NCBI RefSeq assembly: GCF_914271485.1
Contig: NZ_CAJZAG010000009.1
Coordinates: 124,001-188,000, forward strand
Origin: Cupriavidus pampae
GTDB taxonomy: Bacteria; Pseudomonadota; Gammaproteobacteria; Burkholderiales; Burkholderiaceae
Reading direction: 5' to 3'
DNA length: 64,000 nt
The position numbers were made by a program, and so were the translations under genes. Under the pieces are notes generated by a model, which worked only from the letters and a program-made list of their open reading frames with translations, had not been told where the DNA came from and did no database searches. Shown here piece after piece: positions 25,852 to 34,282 of the stretch; the first letter of the stretch is position 1, and every line of letters starts with the position of its first letter.

Positions 25852-26757
25852 ATGGAAGACAGTGGTTCGAGCTTGCAGCATTCCGGACACATGCCGGCGG
25901 ACGTCACGCAGACGATCATCAGCCGGGCGCTGCCCTACGCGCCGATTGGTATCTCGCGCGTCCGCAGCACGCGCCGCAATTCGGGACGGACCGACCCCTA
26001 CGAGCGCGAGCCTTCGTACCTCGTGGTCCTGCAACTGCGCCCGTTCGGCGAGCAGAACCTGTGGGTCGGCGGCCGCACCGCGCCGCATGTTCCCTTTGAT
26101 CGCGGCTCGCTGGCGATCTACGATCTGGAACGCAACTGGGTGGCCGACCTGATTGGCGAGTACGACTGCATGCAGTTCTACATCCCGCATTCCGCGCTCG
26201 ACGAGACCGCGAACGATCTGGGCATCCGCACCGTGCAGCGCCTGCACTGCCCGCCCCACCTGGCCGTGCCCGATCCGATGGTTCACCATCTGAGCCAGGC
26301 TTTGCTTCCCGCACTCGCGCATCCGGAACAGGCGTCGACCCTGTTCGTCGACCATATGGCGCTGGCATTGCGCGCGCACCTGGTGCAGTCGTATGGCGGC
26401 GTCCAAGTCCCCGCGCGGCGCGTTCAGCAAGGGTTGGCGCCATGGCAGGAGCGGCGCGCGAAGGAACTGATCCTGACCCACCTCGATGGCGAGATCTCGC
26501 TCGAGACGCTCGCGCGCGAATGCCAGTTGTCGCGCGCGCATTTTGCCAAAGCCTTCCGCGTCTCGATGGGCATGCCACCGCATCGCTGGATGGTGCTGCA
26601 GCGGGTGGAACTGGCCAAGCGTTATCTCGTCGGGGGCGCCATGGCGCTCGGGGCTATCGCGCTGGCATGCGGATTTGCCGACCAGAGTCACTTCGCCCGG
26701 ACGTTTGGACGCGTGGTCGGCATTGCGCCTTCAATCTGGCGGCGACTTAATCACTAA
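25852..26757 (+). CDS. AraC-family transcriptional regulator
   Basis: A 301-residue regulator with an N-terminal sensing region (about 1-190) and the double AraC helix-turn-helix at about 200-300 (ISLETLARECQLSRAHFAKA and LGAIALACGFADQSHFARTF). A later ATG at 25891 is an alternative start. It precedes the aryl polyene operon by 260 bases on the same strand, so a regulatory role there is possible but equally it may act elsewhere. Confidence 0.88.
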   Translation: MEDSGSSLQHSGHMPADVTQTIISRALPYAPIGISRVRSTRRNSGRTDPYEREPSYLVVLQLRPFGEQNLWVGGRTAPHVPFDRGSLAIYDLERNWVADLIGEYDCMQFYIPHSALDETANDLGIRTVQRLHCPPHLAVPDPMVHHLSQALLPALAHPEQASTLFVDHMALALRAHLVQSYGGVQVPARRVQQGLAPWQERRAKELILTHLDGEISLETLARECQLSRAHFAKAFRVSMGMPPHRWMVLQRVELAKRYLVGGAMALGAIALACGFADQSHFARTFGRVVGIAPSIWRRLNH

Positions 26758-27017
26758 AAAGTCAAAGACAAATAAAGTCGCAAAAACCCTAATTGTTTGA
26801 ACGGCCCTGTCACGTTGTAACCACGCCCGGCGTTACCGAAACGCCACTAAATATGCCGTTCTCGGCCCATCCCGGCCCGTTTTGTGGACCTTAGCGCATA
26901 ACACAACGGCGCGATTTGTGATATTTCCACCAGCATTTTTGCCACAGTAACAACATTTTCGGGATTGGCCCGGTGTCGTTTGAGTAAAATGGCGCGCCAA
27001 GTTCCCACGAATATCCC

Positions 27018-27803
27018 TTGTCCCGCCGTTACCCCCCTGCCAATACGCCAACGACGCTGCGTTTTGCCGTGCGCGCATGGTCGGCATGGGCCGGCGGTCT
27101 CGATAGCCAGGAAGCGTGGCGCGCGTGGAGCAAAGCTCCGTATTTGCCCCCCGCCGCGCCCCCGGTACCGCCGCTTGCCGAGATGGCCGCGATGCTGCGC
27201 AGACGCCTGCCGCCGCTTGGGCGCGTGGCACTCGCACCCGTGTATGCCTGCGAGCGCGACCATGCATCCTCGGCAACCATGCCGGCGGTGTTCAGCTCCC
27301 GGCATGGCGATACCGCGCGACTGGTAACGATGCTCGCCGATCTGGCTGCCAGCGAACCGCTATCGCCGACGGCGTTCGGGCTCTCTGTGCACAATGCCAT
27401 TGGCGCGGTACGTGCGATCGACCTGAGCCATCGCGCGAACCTGCAGGCGTTGTCGGCAGGCCGGGACACGGTGGAGACGGCAGTCCTCGAGGCCTGCAGC
27501 CTGCTGGCCGAGGGCGCGCCCGAAGTGCTGCTGGTTTACTACGAGGCGCCGCTGGCCGCGCCATATGCATCGTTCGTGGACGAGCCGGAAGCGATGTACA
27601 GTTGGTGCTGGCGCCTCGCCCTGCCCGGCGAGGACGAGCCTTGTTATACGCTGACGCTGGCAGACGAAGACGCCGTGGCGGCAGCCAATAATGTGGCGGA
27701 GCTCCCCCATGGGCTCGATGTGCTCCGGTTCGTGCTAACCGGAGAGGAGTCGTTGACCTATCGCGGCGAAGTTGCCGCGTGGCATTGGAAATACCATGGT
27801 TGA
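27018..27803 (+). CDS. apeC: Aryl polyene chain-length-factor-like ketosynthase (KS N-terminal-like)
   Basis: A 261-residue protein of the Ketoacyl-synt_2 family found only in aryl polyene and related type II PKS clusters. It opens LRFAVRAWSAWAGGLDSQEA, the typical start of these proteins, and lacks the Cys-His-His triad, so it should act as the chain length partner of the ketosynthase at 37189. The start is TTG at 27018; the only nearby ATG (26989) is in another frame and no clear ribosome site is seen. The 260-base gap before it must hold the operon promoter (a TAAAAT -10-like box lies at 26985), but I cannot define it well. Confidence 0.85.
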   Translation: MSRRYPPANTPTTLRFAVRAWSAWAGGLDSQEAWRAWSKAPYLPPAAPPVPPLAEMAAMLRRRLPPLGRVALAPVYACERDHASSATMPAVFSSRHGDTARLVTMLADLAASEPLSPTAFGLSVHNAIGAVRAIDLSHRANLQALSAGRDTVETAVLEACSLLAEGAPEVLLVYYEAPLAAPYASFVDEPEAMYSWCWRLALPGEDEPCYTLTLADEDAVAAANNVAELPHGLDVLRFVLTGEESLTYRGEVAAWHWKYHG

Positions 27804-28581
27804 GCATTGGATGCCGATTGAACGGGCGTGGCGGGTATGTGCCACGGGCCTGTGTTTCTCCGGGTTCGGTCTGGGTGGACTCGTACTGCGGATGCTCGTA
27901 TTTCCCACGCTCGCACTGCTGCCCTGGCGTGCCGAACAGCGCGCTCGCATCTGCAAGGATGTCGTGCATCACGCGTTCCGGCTGTTCGTCTGGCTGATGT
28001 GCGCGTCCGGCGTCATTCGCTACGAAGTGCGCCACGCCGAGCGGCTGCGGCGCAAGGGCCTGCTGATCGTGGCGAACCATCCGTCGCTGGTCGACGTGAT
28101 ACTCATCATCTCCCTGACCCGCCGGGCAGACTGCGTGGTCAAGGCCACGCTGGCGCGCAACCCGTTCACGCGGGGTCCGGTCCGCGCCACCGGCTATGTG
28201 TTGAACGACTCCGGCATGGCCATGATGCAGGGCTGCATCGATTCGCTGCGCGCGGGCAACAACCTCGTGATCTTTCCCGAGGGCACGCGCACGCCGGCCA
28301 ACGGACAGATCAAACTCCAGCGCGGCGCCGCGAATATCGCGGTGCGCGGTGGCTTTGCGCTGACGCCGGTGGTGATCCGCTGCGAAACGCCTTTCCTGCA
28401 GAAGGGCGACAAGTGGTATCGCGTACCGCTGCGCCGGCCCCGTTTCGTGATCGATGTGCAGGAAGATCTCGATCCGCTTCAGTTTGTCAGTGCCGGTGCC
28501 GATGATGCGATGGCAGTGCGCGCCGTCACGCACGGACTGACAGAATATTTTTCCCGGGAGGTGCGCCATGCAGGCGCTTGA
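27796..28581 (+). CDS. apeD: 1-acyl-glycerol-3-phosphate-type acyltransferase of aryl polyene cluster
   Basis: A 261-residue LPLAT with an N-terminal hydrophobic region and the HX4D motif (ANHPSLVDVI) and FPEGTRT motif of PlsC-like acyltransferases. It overlaps the chain length factor gene by 8 bases. In aryl polyene clusters the polyene is esterified to a lipid; this enzyme is a candidate for attaching an acyl or polyenoyl chain at the inner membrane. The symbol follows the gene order of the described ape clusters as I remember it. Confidence 0.85.
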   Translation: MVEHWMPIERAWRVCATGLCFSGFGLGGLVLRMLVFPTLALLPWRAEQRARICKDVVHHAFRLFVWLMCASGVIRYEVRHAERLRRKGLLIVANHPSLVDVILIISLTRRADCVVKATLARNPFTRGPVRATGYVLNDSGMAMMQGCIDSLRAGNNLVIFPEGTRTPANGQIKLQRGAANIAVRGGFALTPVVIRCETPFLQKGDKWYRVPLRRPRFVIDVQEDLDPLQFVSAGADDAMAVRAVTHGLTEYFSREVRHAGA

Positions 28582-28870
28582 GCAAGAAATCAAGGAACTG
28601 ATCGTGACATCGCTGGCGCTCGAAGAGGTGGCGCCGGCGGACATCGACACCGATGCCCCGCTGTTTATCGAAGGGCTCGGACTCGATTCGATCGATGCGC
28701 TGGAACTGGGACTGGCCCTGCAGAAGCGGTTTGGCGTGACGATGAGCGGCGACAAGGAAGAGGTTCGCGCGCGCTTTGCCAGCGTGGCAGCGCTGGCATC
28801 CTTTGTGGCGGCACAACGCGCCGCGGGCGGCGCCGGTAGCGACTCGGTTAGCGACATTCGGGCGGCCTGA
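28568..28870 (+). CDS. apeE: Acyl carrier protein 1
   Basis: A 100-residue acyl carrier protein with the phosphopantetheine site GLDSID (Ser41) and an acidic helix II (DALELGLALQKRFGV). It overlaps the acyltransferase gene by 14 bases. The tail (about 85-100) is flexible Gly/Ala/Ser. It should be made active by the Sfp-type transferase encoded at 40806 and carry the growing polyene chain. Confidence 0.9.
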   Translation: MQALEQEIKELIVTSLALEEVAPADIDTDAPLFIEGLGLDSIDALELGLALQKRFGVTMSGDKEEVRARFASVAALASFVAAQRAAGGAGSDSVSDIRAA

Positions 28871-28914
28871 CCCCGTCCGGCACCATCGATATTATTCAGC
28901 TGGCAGGCATGGCC

Positions 28915-29178
28915 ATGACTCACGACGAAATCTTCGCGCGGATCTCCGCTGTTTTGCAGGACTCCTTCGAGATCGACGCAGACCGTATCCGACCCGATGC
29001 GCGCCTGTATGAGGACCTCGACATCGACAGCATCGACGCAGTGGACCTGCTGGTGAAGCTGAAGCCGATGCTCGACAAGCCCCTGAAGCCCGAGCAGTTC
29101 AAGTCCGTGCGCACCATCCAGGACGTGGTGGAAGCGCTGGCGCTGCTGATCGACTCCGATTCCTCCGCGACGGCCTGA
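28915..29178 (+). CDS. apeF: Acyl carrier protein 2
   Basis: An 87-residue carrier protein with DIDSID (Ser39) and helix II AVDLLVKLKPML. I prefer the ATG at 28915 because the GGCAGG site (28902-28907) is 7 bases before it; the ATG at 28909 is too close. The two carriers differ in sequence, as usual in aryl polyene clusters where one carries the elongating chain and the other may load the aryl starter. Confidence 0.9.
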   Translation: MTHDEIFARISAVLQDSFEIDADRIRPDARLYEDLDIDSIDAVDLLVKLKPMLDKPLKPEQFKSVRTIQDVVEALALLIDSDSSATA

Positions 29179-29726
29179 TGTCGTGGCGCAAGTTCGGCCT
29201 GGTGGCGCTGACGCTGTGCTACCCGGTGGTCGTCTATGTGGGACTGCAGTACTGGCCACCGCGCATCGTGGCCCTGTTTCTGATCGCCCTGCTGGTGCTG
29301 CGACTGGCTGCCGGCAAGCAGGCGGGTGCGCGCGCGATGGCGCTGGTCGCCGCAGCCGTGGCGGCCGTGGTGATGGCATCGGGCGATGCGATGCCCCTCA
29401 AGCTCTATCCCGTCTTTATCAATGCGCTGATGCTGGGGCTATTCGGCTGGAGCCTGCGCTATCCGCCGACCGTGGTCGAACGCATCGCGCGCATGCGCGA
29501 GCCCGATCTGCCTCCCGCCGGCGTGGCCTATACCCGCAAGGTCACGATCGCATGGTGCGTGTTCTTCTGCTGCAACGGCGCCGTGGCGCTGGGCACGGCA
29601 CTATTTGCCGATGACGCGACGTGGGCCCTCTATAACGGTGCGATCGCCTACGTGCTGATCGGTACGATGTTCGCCGCCGAATGGCTGGTGCGCCGACGTG
29701 TGATGGCAGGACATCGCCATGTCTGA
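29178..29726 (+). CDS. apeG: COG4648-type membrane protein of aryl polyene cluster
   Basis: A 182-residue protein with five or six membrane helices (about 5-20, 27-45, 52-68, 76-94, 120-140, 150-170). Its ATG shares one base with the previous stop (TGATG). This family is almost confined to aryl polyene/xanthomonadin-like clusters and lies between the carriers and the ligase. The conserved AWCVFFCCNGAVALGTALF segment is visible. Its role is unknown; a scaffold or flippase at the inner membrane is possible. Confidence 0.82.
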   Translation: MSWRKFGLVALTLCYPVVVYVGLQYWPPRIVALFLIALLVLRLAAGKQAGARAMALVAAAVAAVVMASGDAMPLKLYPVFINALMLGLFGWSLRYPPTVVERIARMREPDLPPAGVAYTRKVTIAWCVFFCCNGAVALGTALFADDATWALYNGAIAYVLIGTMFAAEWLVRRRVMAGHRHV

Positions 29727-31446
29727 GCGAAACGCCGACTGGTATGGCGTGCGCGGCGCGATGGCCGGACTCGCGCGCCGGGCAGCCCACGACGATGCGG
29801 AGGCAAGCGCCCTGCTCGCCCGCGCCGCGGCATGGCGCACGGCGTTTGCGGCGGCGCCGGGCCAACGTTGGGCGATCTATGTCGAATCGCCGCGCGAGTT
29901 TGCCGCGGCACTGTTTGGCGCCTGGCATGCCGGCAAGCATGTCGTATTGCCCGGCGATCTGCGCACCGATACGCTGGACGCGCTACGCGCGCATACCGAC
30001 GGCTGGGCCGGAGAGATGACCGGCGGCCTTGTACCGGCCGCCACCGCGCCGGACCCCGACGCGCCGTGGCCGCAGTTGCCCGCCAATGCGCGCATTACCT
30101 TGTTTACCTCGGGCTCCACCGGTGCGCCGACGGCGATCGACAAGCGTCTGTCGCAACTCGATGCCGAGACCGCGACGTTGCAGGCGGCATTCGGCGCCCG
30201 TGTGGCCGCCGATGTAGTCGCCAATACGCGGTTGCTCACGACGGTCTCGCATCAGCATATCTACGGCCTGCTGTTCTGCGTGTTGTGGCCGCTCGCCGCC
30301 GGCCGCTCATTGCCAGCCGGCCGGCTCGCCTTCAATGAAGAACTCGTGTCCGGTTGCGCGGGGCTGCCTGCCGCGTCGGCCGTGCTGATCACGAGCCCCG
30401 CGCATCTGCGTCGCCTGCCGGAAGGGCTGGACTGGACCGCAGTGCGTCAGGCACTGAGCGCGGTATTCTCGTCGGGCGGCCCGCTGCCGCCCGCGGCTGC
30501 CGACGACGCGCTGCGTCAGCTCGGGCAGTCGCCGATCGAAGTCTTTGGTAGTTCGGAAACCGGCGGCATTGCCTGGCGTCAGCGCGCGTCCGATGGCGAG
30601 CGCTGGACACCGCTGCCGGGCGTGACGTGGCGCATCGAGGACCGCTTTCTCGCGGTGCGCTCGCCGCATCTGCCCGATGACGACTGGTATGTGTGCGCCG
30701 ATCTGGCCCACGCGGATGCGCAGCATGGATTCGTGCTGCAGGGACGCGCCGATCGCGTTGCCAAGATCGAAGAGAAGCGCGTCTCGCTGACCGCGATCGA
30801 ACAGGCGCTAACGGCATTGCCGTGGGTACTCGAGGCACGGGTGCTGCTGGTGGATCTGGATATCGGTACGCGCGTCGCCGCGGCGCTTGTACTGTCCGAA
30901 GCGGGCAACGCGCGGCTTGCCGAAAGCGGGCGCGCTGCGTTTGTCGCGGCGCTCAAGGCGTCGTTGACGGGTAGCGTCGATCCGCTCGCACTGCCGCGCC
31001 GCTGGCATCTGGCGCAGGACGCCTTGCCCGTCAACGCGCAGGGCAAGACCACCGAGGCGGCATTGCGCGACCTGTTCCGCCAGACCGTGCCGCGCGCGGT
31101 ATGGATCGAACGCGGTGAAGGTGGTGAAAAACACAGCGCCGCCGCGATGCTCGATATTCACGAGCATCTCGCCATCTTCGACGGTCATTTTCCCGGTACG
31201 CCGATCGTGCCCGGTGTGGCTCAGATCGACTGGGTCATGACGCTGGCACCGCAAGCGCTCCCGATACCGCCGCGCGCGGCGTTCCTGCGTCTGGATGTGC
31301 TGAAGTTCCAGGGCATCATCCGCCCGGGCATGCAGGTGCGCATGGATCTCGAATGGCTCGTGGAGAAGCACGCGCTGTCGTTCCGACTGACTTCCGCGGC
31401 AGGCCCGCATGCCAGTGGCCGCATTGCGTTTCGGAGCGAGGCATGA
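29719..31446 (+). CDS. apeH: Fused acyl/aryl-AMP ligase and hotdog dehydratase (ApeH-ApeI fusion)
   Basis: A 575-residue protein in two parts. Residues 1 to about 455 form an adenylating ligase with TSGSTG at 130-135, a core FGSSETGG segment and ADRVAKIEEKRVS (A8/hinge region), expected to load the aryl starter onto an acyl carrier protein. Residues about 470-575 are a FabA/FabZ-like hotdog domain with GHFPGTPIVPGVAQIDWVM, matching the separate ApeI dehydratase of other clusters. The linker (ERGEGGEKHSAAA) is short. The protein would deliver both activities; the partner dehydratase ApeP is encoded at 38376. It overlaps its neighbours by 8 and 4 bases. Confidence 0.85.
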   Translation: MSERNADWYGVRGAMAGLARRAAHDDAEASALLARAAAWRTAFAAAPGQRWAIYVESPREFAAALFGAWHAGKHVVLPGDLRTDTLDALRAHTDGWAGEMTGGLVPAATAPDPDAPWPQLPANARITLFTSGSTGAPTAIDKRLSQLDAETATLQAAFGARVAADVVANTRLLTTVSHQHIYGLLFCVLWPLAAGRSLPAGRLAFNEELVSGCAGLPAASAVLITSPAHLRRLPEGLDWTAVRQALSAVFSSGGPLPPAAADDALRQLGQSPIEVFGSSETGGIAWRQRASDGERWTPLPGVTWRIEDRFLAVRSPHLPDDDWYVCADLAHADAQHGFVLQGRADRVAKIEEKRVSLTAIEQALTALPWVLEARVLLVDLDIGTRVAAALVLSEAGNARLAESGRAAFVAALKASLTGSVDPLALPRRWHLAQDALPVNAQGKTTEAALRDLFRQTVPRAVWIERGEGGEKHSAAAMLDIHEHLAIFDGHFPGTPIVPGVAQIDWVMTLAPQALPIPPRAAFLRLDVLKFQGIIRPGMQVRMDLEWLVEKHALSFRLTSAAGPHASGRIAFRSEA

Positions 31447-32198
31447 CTGATATGGCCGAGACCTTCCGCCCCGTGGTGCTGGTGCCGGTGTTCGACCACG
31501 AACGCGCCATCGGCGCCATGGTCGACGCCATCCTGAAGCATCCGTTCCCTTGCCTGCTGGTCGATGACGGCAGCAGCGCCACGTGCGCACAGGTGCTGCG
31601 CGACCTCGCCGCGCGCGCCGATGGCCGCGTGACACTGCTGCGCCTGCCGCACAACCAGGGCAAGGGTGGCGCCGTGATGGCGGGTTTCGATGCCGCCTGG
31701 CAGGCGGGCTACACGCATGCCCTGCAGATCGATGCGGACGGCCAGCACGACGCCGGCTGTATTCCCGCGTTTCTCGAGATGGCACGGCGCAGTCCGGCCG
31801 CGATCATCTGCGGCGTGCCGCAATACGATGCTTCGGTGCCGCGCGCGCGGCTGATCGGACGCTATCTGACGCATGTCTGGGTGTGGGTGCATACGCTGTC
31901 CTTCGCGATTCGCGATTCGATGTGCGGGCTGCGGGTATATCCGCTTGCTGCGGTGGTCCCGGTCACGCGTGCCACACATATCGGCCGGCGCATGGAGTTC
32001 GACACCGAGGTGCTGGTCCATCTGGTCTGGCGTGGTGTGCCGGTACTGAACCTGCCGACGCCGGTCACGTATCCAAGCGACGGTGTGTCGCACTTCCACA
32101 TGTGGCGCGACAACGTGCGCATCTCGTGGATGCACACACGCCTGTTCTTCGGCATGCTCAGACGACTGCCGACGCTGCTCGGCCGTCGCCTGGCCTGA
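31443..32198 (+). CDS. Family 2 glycosyltransferase
   Basis: A 251-residue GT2 enzyme with a Rossmann-like GT-A core: VVLVPVFDHE at residues 10-19, the nucleotide-binding LLVDDGSS, and the metal motif DADGQHD. Later it has the acceptor segment SMCGLRVYPL. It is cytoplasmic with hydrophobic stretches near 150-170. In aryl polyene clusters a glycosyltransferase is thought to decorate or link the polyene to a lipid head group; the sugar is unknown. It overlaps the ligase by 4 bases (ATGA) and the acyltransferase by 1. Confidence 0.88.
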   Translation: MTDMAETFRPVVLVPVFDHERAIGAMVDAILKHPFPCLLVDDGSSATCAQVLRDLAARADGRVTLLRLPHNQGKGGAVMAGFDAAWQAGYTHALQIDADGQHDAGCIPAFLEMARRSPAAIICGVPQYDASVPRARLIGRYLTHVWVWVHTLSFAIRDSMCGLRVYPLAAVVPVTRATHIGRRMEFDTEVLVHLVWRGVPVLNLPTPVTYPSDGVSHFHMWRDNVRISWMHTRLFFGMLRRLPTLLGRRLA

Positions 32199-33205
32199 TG
32201 TCGACCGCGCAGAAGATCAACGCCATGCGTGCATCCGCTACCCACCCCGCGCCACGCCACTGGAGCCGCATTGGCGAGTCCACGTGCGCCTGGGGCATCT
32301 GGTGCCTGTACGCGATACATCGCCTGCTGGGCCGCGCGGCGTTCCGCGTGGTGCTATGGCCCGTGGTCGCCTATTACTGGCTGGCACGCCCCGCGGCACG
32401 GCACGCTTCGCTCGATTACCTGCGTCGTCTGCATCGGGCTACGGACAGCACGGGCCATGCGCCCGGCGCAAGGCATACGCTGCGGCATCTCTACGCGTTT
32501 GCCGAGACGCTGCTCGACAAGTTGCTGGCCCTCAGCGGCCACTATGCGTTCGACAACGTCACGCGCGAAGGTGTCGACGCGCTGCATCGCCAGCTCGATA
32601 GCGGTCGCGGCGGCATTATCGTCACGGCCCATATGGGCTGCCTCGAACTGTGCCGCGTGCTGGCTCATCAGCGCGCGGGGCTGCGCCTGACCGTACTCGT
32701 CCACACCGCGCATGCCGAGCGATTCAACCGGCTGATGTCGCGGCTCGATCCGGACGCCGCGCTGCAGCTCTATCAGATCGACGATATTTCCCCCGCCACC
32801 GCGCAGGAGCTGGCCGATCGCATCAATGCCGGCGAGTTCGTCGCGATTGCCGGCGATCGGGTGCCGGTGCATGGTGGCCGCACGGTCAGCGTGCCGTTTC
32901 TCGGCGCGCCGGCACGTTTCCCGGTGGGACCGTATGTACTGGCCGCGCTGCTGGACTGCCCGCTGTTCGCGATGGGCTGCATTCGTCAGCGCAACGGCCA
33001 TCTGCTGCGCTTTACCGAACTCGCGCGCGAGGTGAAGCTGCCGCGCGCGCAACGCAACGAAGCGTTGACCGCGTACGCGGGCGCCTTTGCCGCATGGCTC
33101 GAAGGCCTGCTGCCGCAATCGCCCTACGACTGGTTCAACTTTTACGACTTCTGGGCCGATCCGGACGCCAACGCTGCAATGACTCGCCATGTCCCAGACG
33201 CTTAG
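32198..33205 (+). CDS. LpxL/HtrB-like lipid acyltransferase
   Basis: A 335-residue protein with an N-terminal membrane helix (about 30-60) and the lysophospholipid-type HX4E motif (TAHMGCLELC), followed by VAIAGDRVPVHGGRTVSVPF and the FNFYDFW ending typical of LpxL/HtrB-like enzymes. In other aryl polyene clusters this domain can be fused with the glycosyltransferase; here they are separate adjacent genes sharing one base (TGATG). Likely role: transferring an acyl or the polyenoyl chain to a lipid anchor. A second start at 32225 is possible. Confidence 0.85.
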   Translation: MSTAQKINAMRASATHPAPRHWSRIGESTCAWGIWCLYAIHRLLGRAAFRVVLWPVVAYYWLARPAARHASLDYLRRLHRATDSTGHAPGARHTLRHLYAFAETLLDKLLALSGHYAFDNVTREGVDALHRQLDSGRGGIIVTAHMGCLELCRVLAHQRAGLRLTVLVHTAHAERFNRLMSRLDPDAALQLYQIDDISPATAQELADRINAGEFVAIAGDRVPVHGGRTVSVPFLGAPARFPVGPYVLAALLDCPLFAMGCIRQRNGHLLRFTELAREVKLPRAQRNEALTAYAGAFAAWLEGLLPQSPYDWFNFYDFWADPDANAAMTRHVPDA

Positions 33206-33605
33206 CCACGAAATCACCCTGACCCCAGCCTTCCACGACCTCGATCCCATGAACGTGGTGTGGCACGGCAACTACGCGCGCTACGTCGAGCTCGCACGCA
33301 CCGCGCTGCTGCAAAAGTACGACTACGACTATCCGGCCATGCGCGATTCGGGCTATGCGTGGCCGGTGGTCGACCTGCGCCTGCGCTATGTGCGGCCGGT
33401 GGTCTACGGTCAGACCGTGAGCGTGCGCGCCACCATCGTCGAGTGGGAGCATCGGCTCAAGATCGACTATCTGCTGCGCGATGCCACGACCGGCGAGCGG
33501 TTGACCAAGGGGTATTCGGTACAGGTGGCCGTGGATATGCAGACGGGCGAGATGTGCTACGAATGCCCGCCGGTGTTGTGGGAACGGCTGGGAGTCAAAC
33601 CATGA
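33189..33605 (+). CDS. apeK: 4HBT-type hotdog thioesterase
   Basis: A 138-residue 4-hydroxybenzoyl-CoA-thioesterase-like protein with the catalytic Asp19 in DLDPMNVVWHGNYARYVE. It overlaps the previous gene by 17 bases and ends 4 bases into the LolA-like gene. In described aryl polyene systems the thioesterase has an editing or release role rather than being strictly essential. Cytoplasmic. Confidence 0.9.
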   Translation: MSQTLSHEITLTPAFHDLDPMNVVWHGNYARYVELARTALLQKYDYDYPAMRDSGYAWPVVDLRLRYVRPVVYGQTVSVRATIVEWEHRLKIDYLLRDATTGERLTKGYSVQVAVDMQTGEMCYECPPVLWERLGVKP

Positions 33606-34282
33606 CGCGCCGGTCATTCCTGCTGTCCTCGGTTTCCCTCATCGCGCTTGTCGGCATCGGCGCATCGCGCCTTGCGCTGGCGGCGGACAAGAGGGCGGAA
33701 AAGCGGACGGACAAAGGTTCGGACAAAGGTTCGGACACGCTGCACGAGATTGCCGCGCGCCTCTCCGACGCGCCCGTCATCCGTGGCCGCTTCGAGCAGC
33801 GACGCCAACTGGCCGGCTTTGCCACGCCACTGATCTCGCGCGGCGAATTTCTGCTGGCGCGAGAGCACGGCCTGGCGTGGACGACCAGGGAGCCCGTTGC
33901 TTCGAGCCTCGTGGTCACGCCCACGCAACTGGTGGTGCGCGGCGCCGATGGTCAGGTACAGCAACGCATGGGCGCCGACGGCCAGCCCGCAATGCGCATC
34001 CTCGGCGAGTCGATGGTGGCGCTGCTGCGCGGCGACTTCTCGTCGCTGCTGCCCCGTTTTTCGGTGGATGCGCGCATGACCGGCAAGGACGGCTGGGCGC
34101 TGACGTTGACGCCCACCGACGCCGGCATCCGGCGTGCCTTTGCGCGTATCGATCTGTCGGGCGATCGTTTTGTCCGCAGTATCCGCATGGATGAGGCCGG
34201 CGGCGATGTCACGCAGATCCGCTTGATCGACCCGTCGACGTCGCCGCAGTTGTCCGCGGCGGAGGCGCAGCGTTTTGAGTAA
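33602..34282 (+). CDS. apeL: LolA-like outer-membrane lipoprotein carrier family protein
   Basis: A 226-residue protein with a signal that carries a twin-arginine-like TRRSFLL start, ending near ALA27, then a lysine/aspartate repeat (DKGSDKGSD) and a LolA-type beta-barrel half (IRGRFEQRRQLAGFATPLIS; LGESMVALLRGDFSSLLPRF). LolA-like proteins ferry hydrophobic cargo through the periplasm; here it probably carries the lipidated polyene or works with the exporter encoded next. ATGA overlap with the thioesterase. Confidence 0.82.
   Translation: MTRRSFLLSSVSLIALVGIGASRLALAADKRAEKRTDKGSDKGSDTLHEIAARLSDAPVIRGRFEQRRQLAGFATPLISRGEFLLAREHGLAWTTREPVASSLVVTPTQLVVRGADGQVQQRMGADGQPAMRILGESMVALLRGDFSSLLPRFSVDARMTGKDGWALTLTPTDAGIRRAFARIDLSGDRFVRSIRMDEAGGDVTQIRLIDPSTSPQLSAAEAQRFE

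Noticed and set aside
27292..29379. Long 695-residue open frame antisense to the polyene operon start
   Set aside because: It is low-complexity (Arg/Pro/His-rich), lies opposite four genes with clear motifs, and is a normal by-product of high GC.
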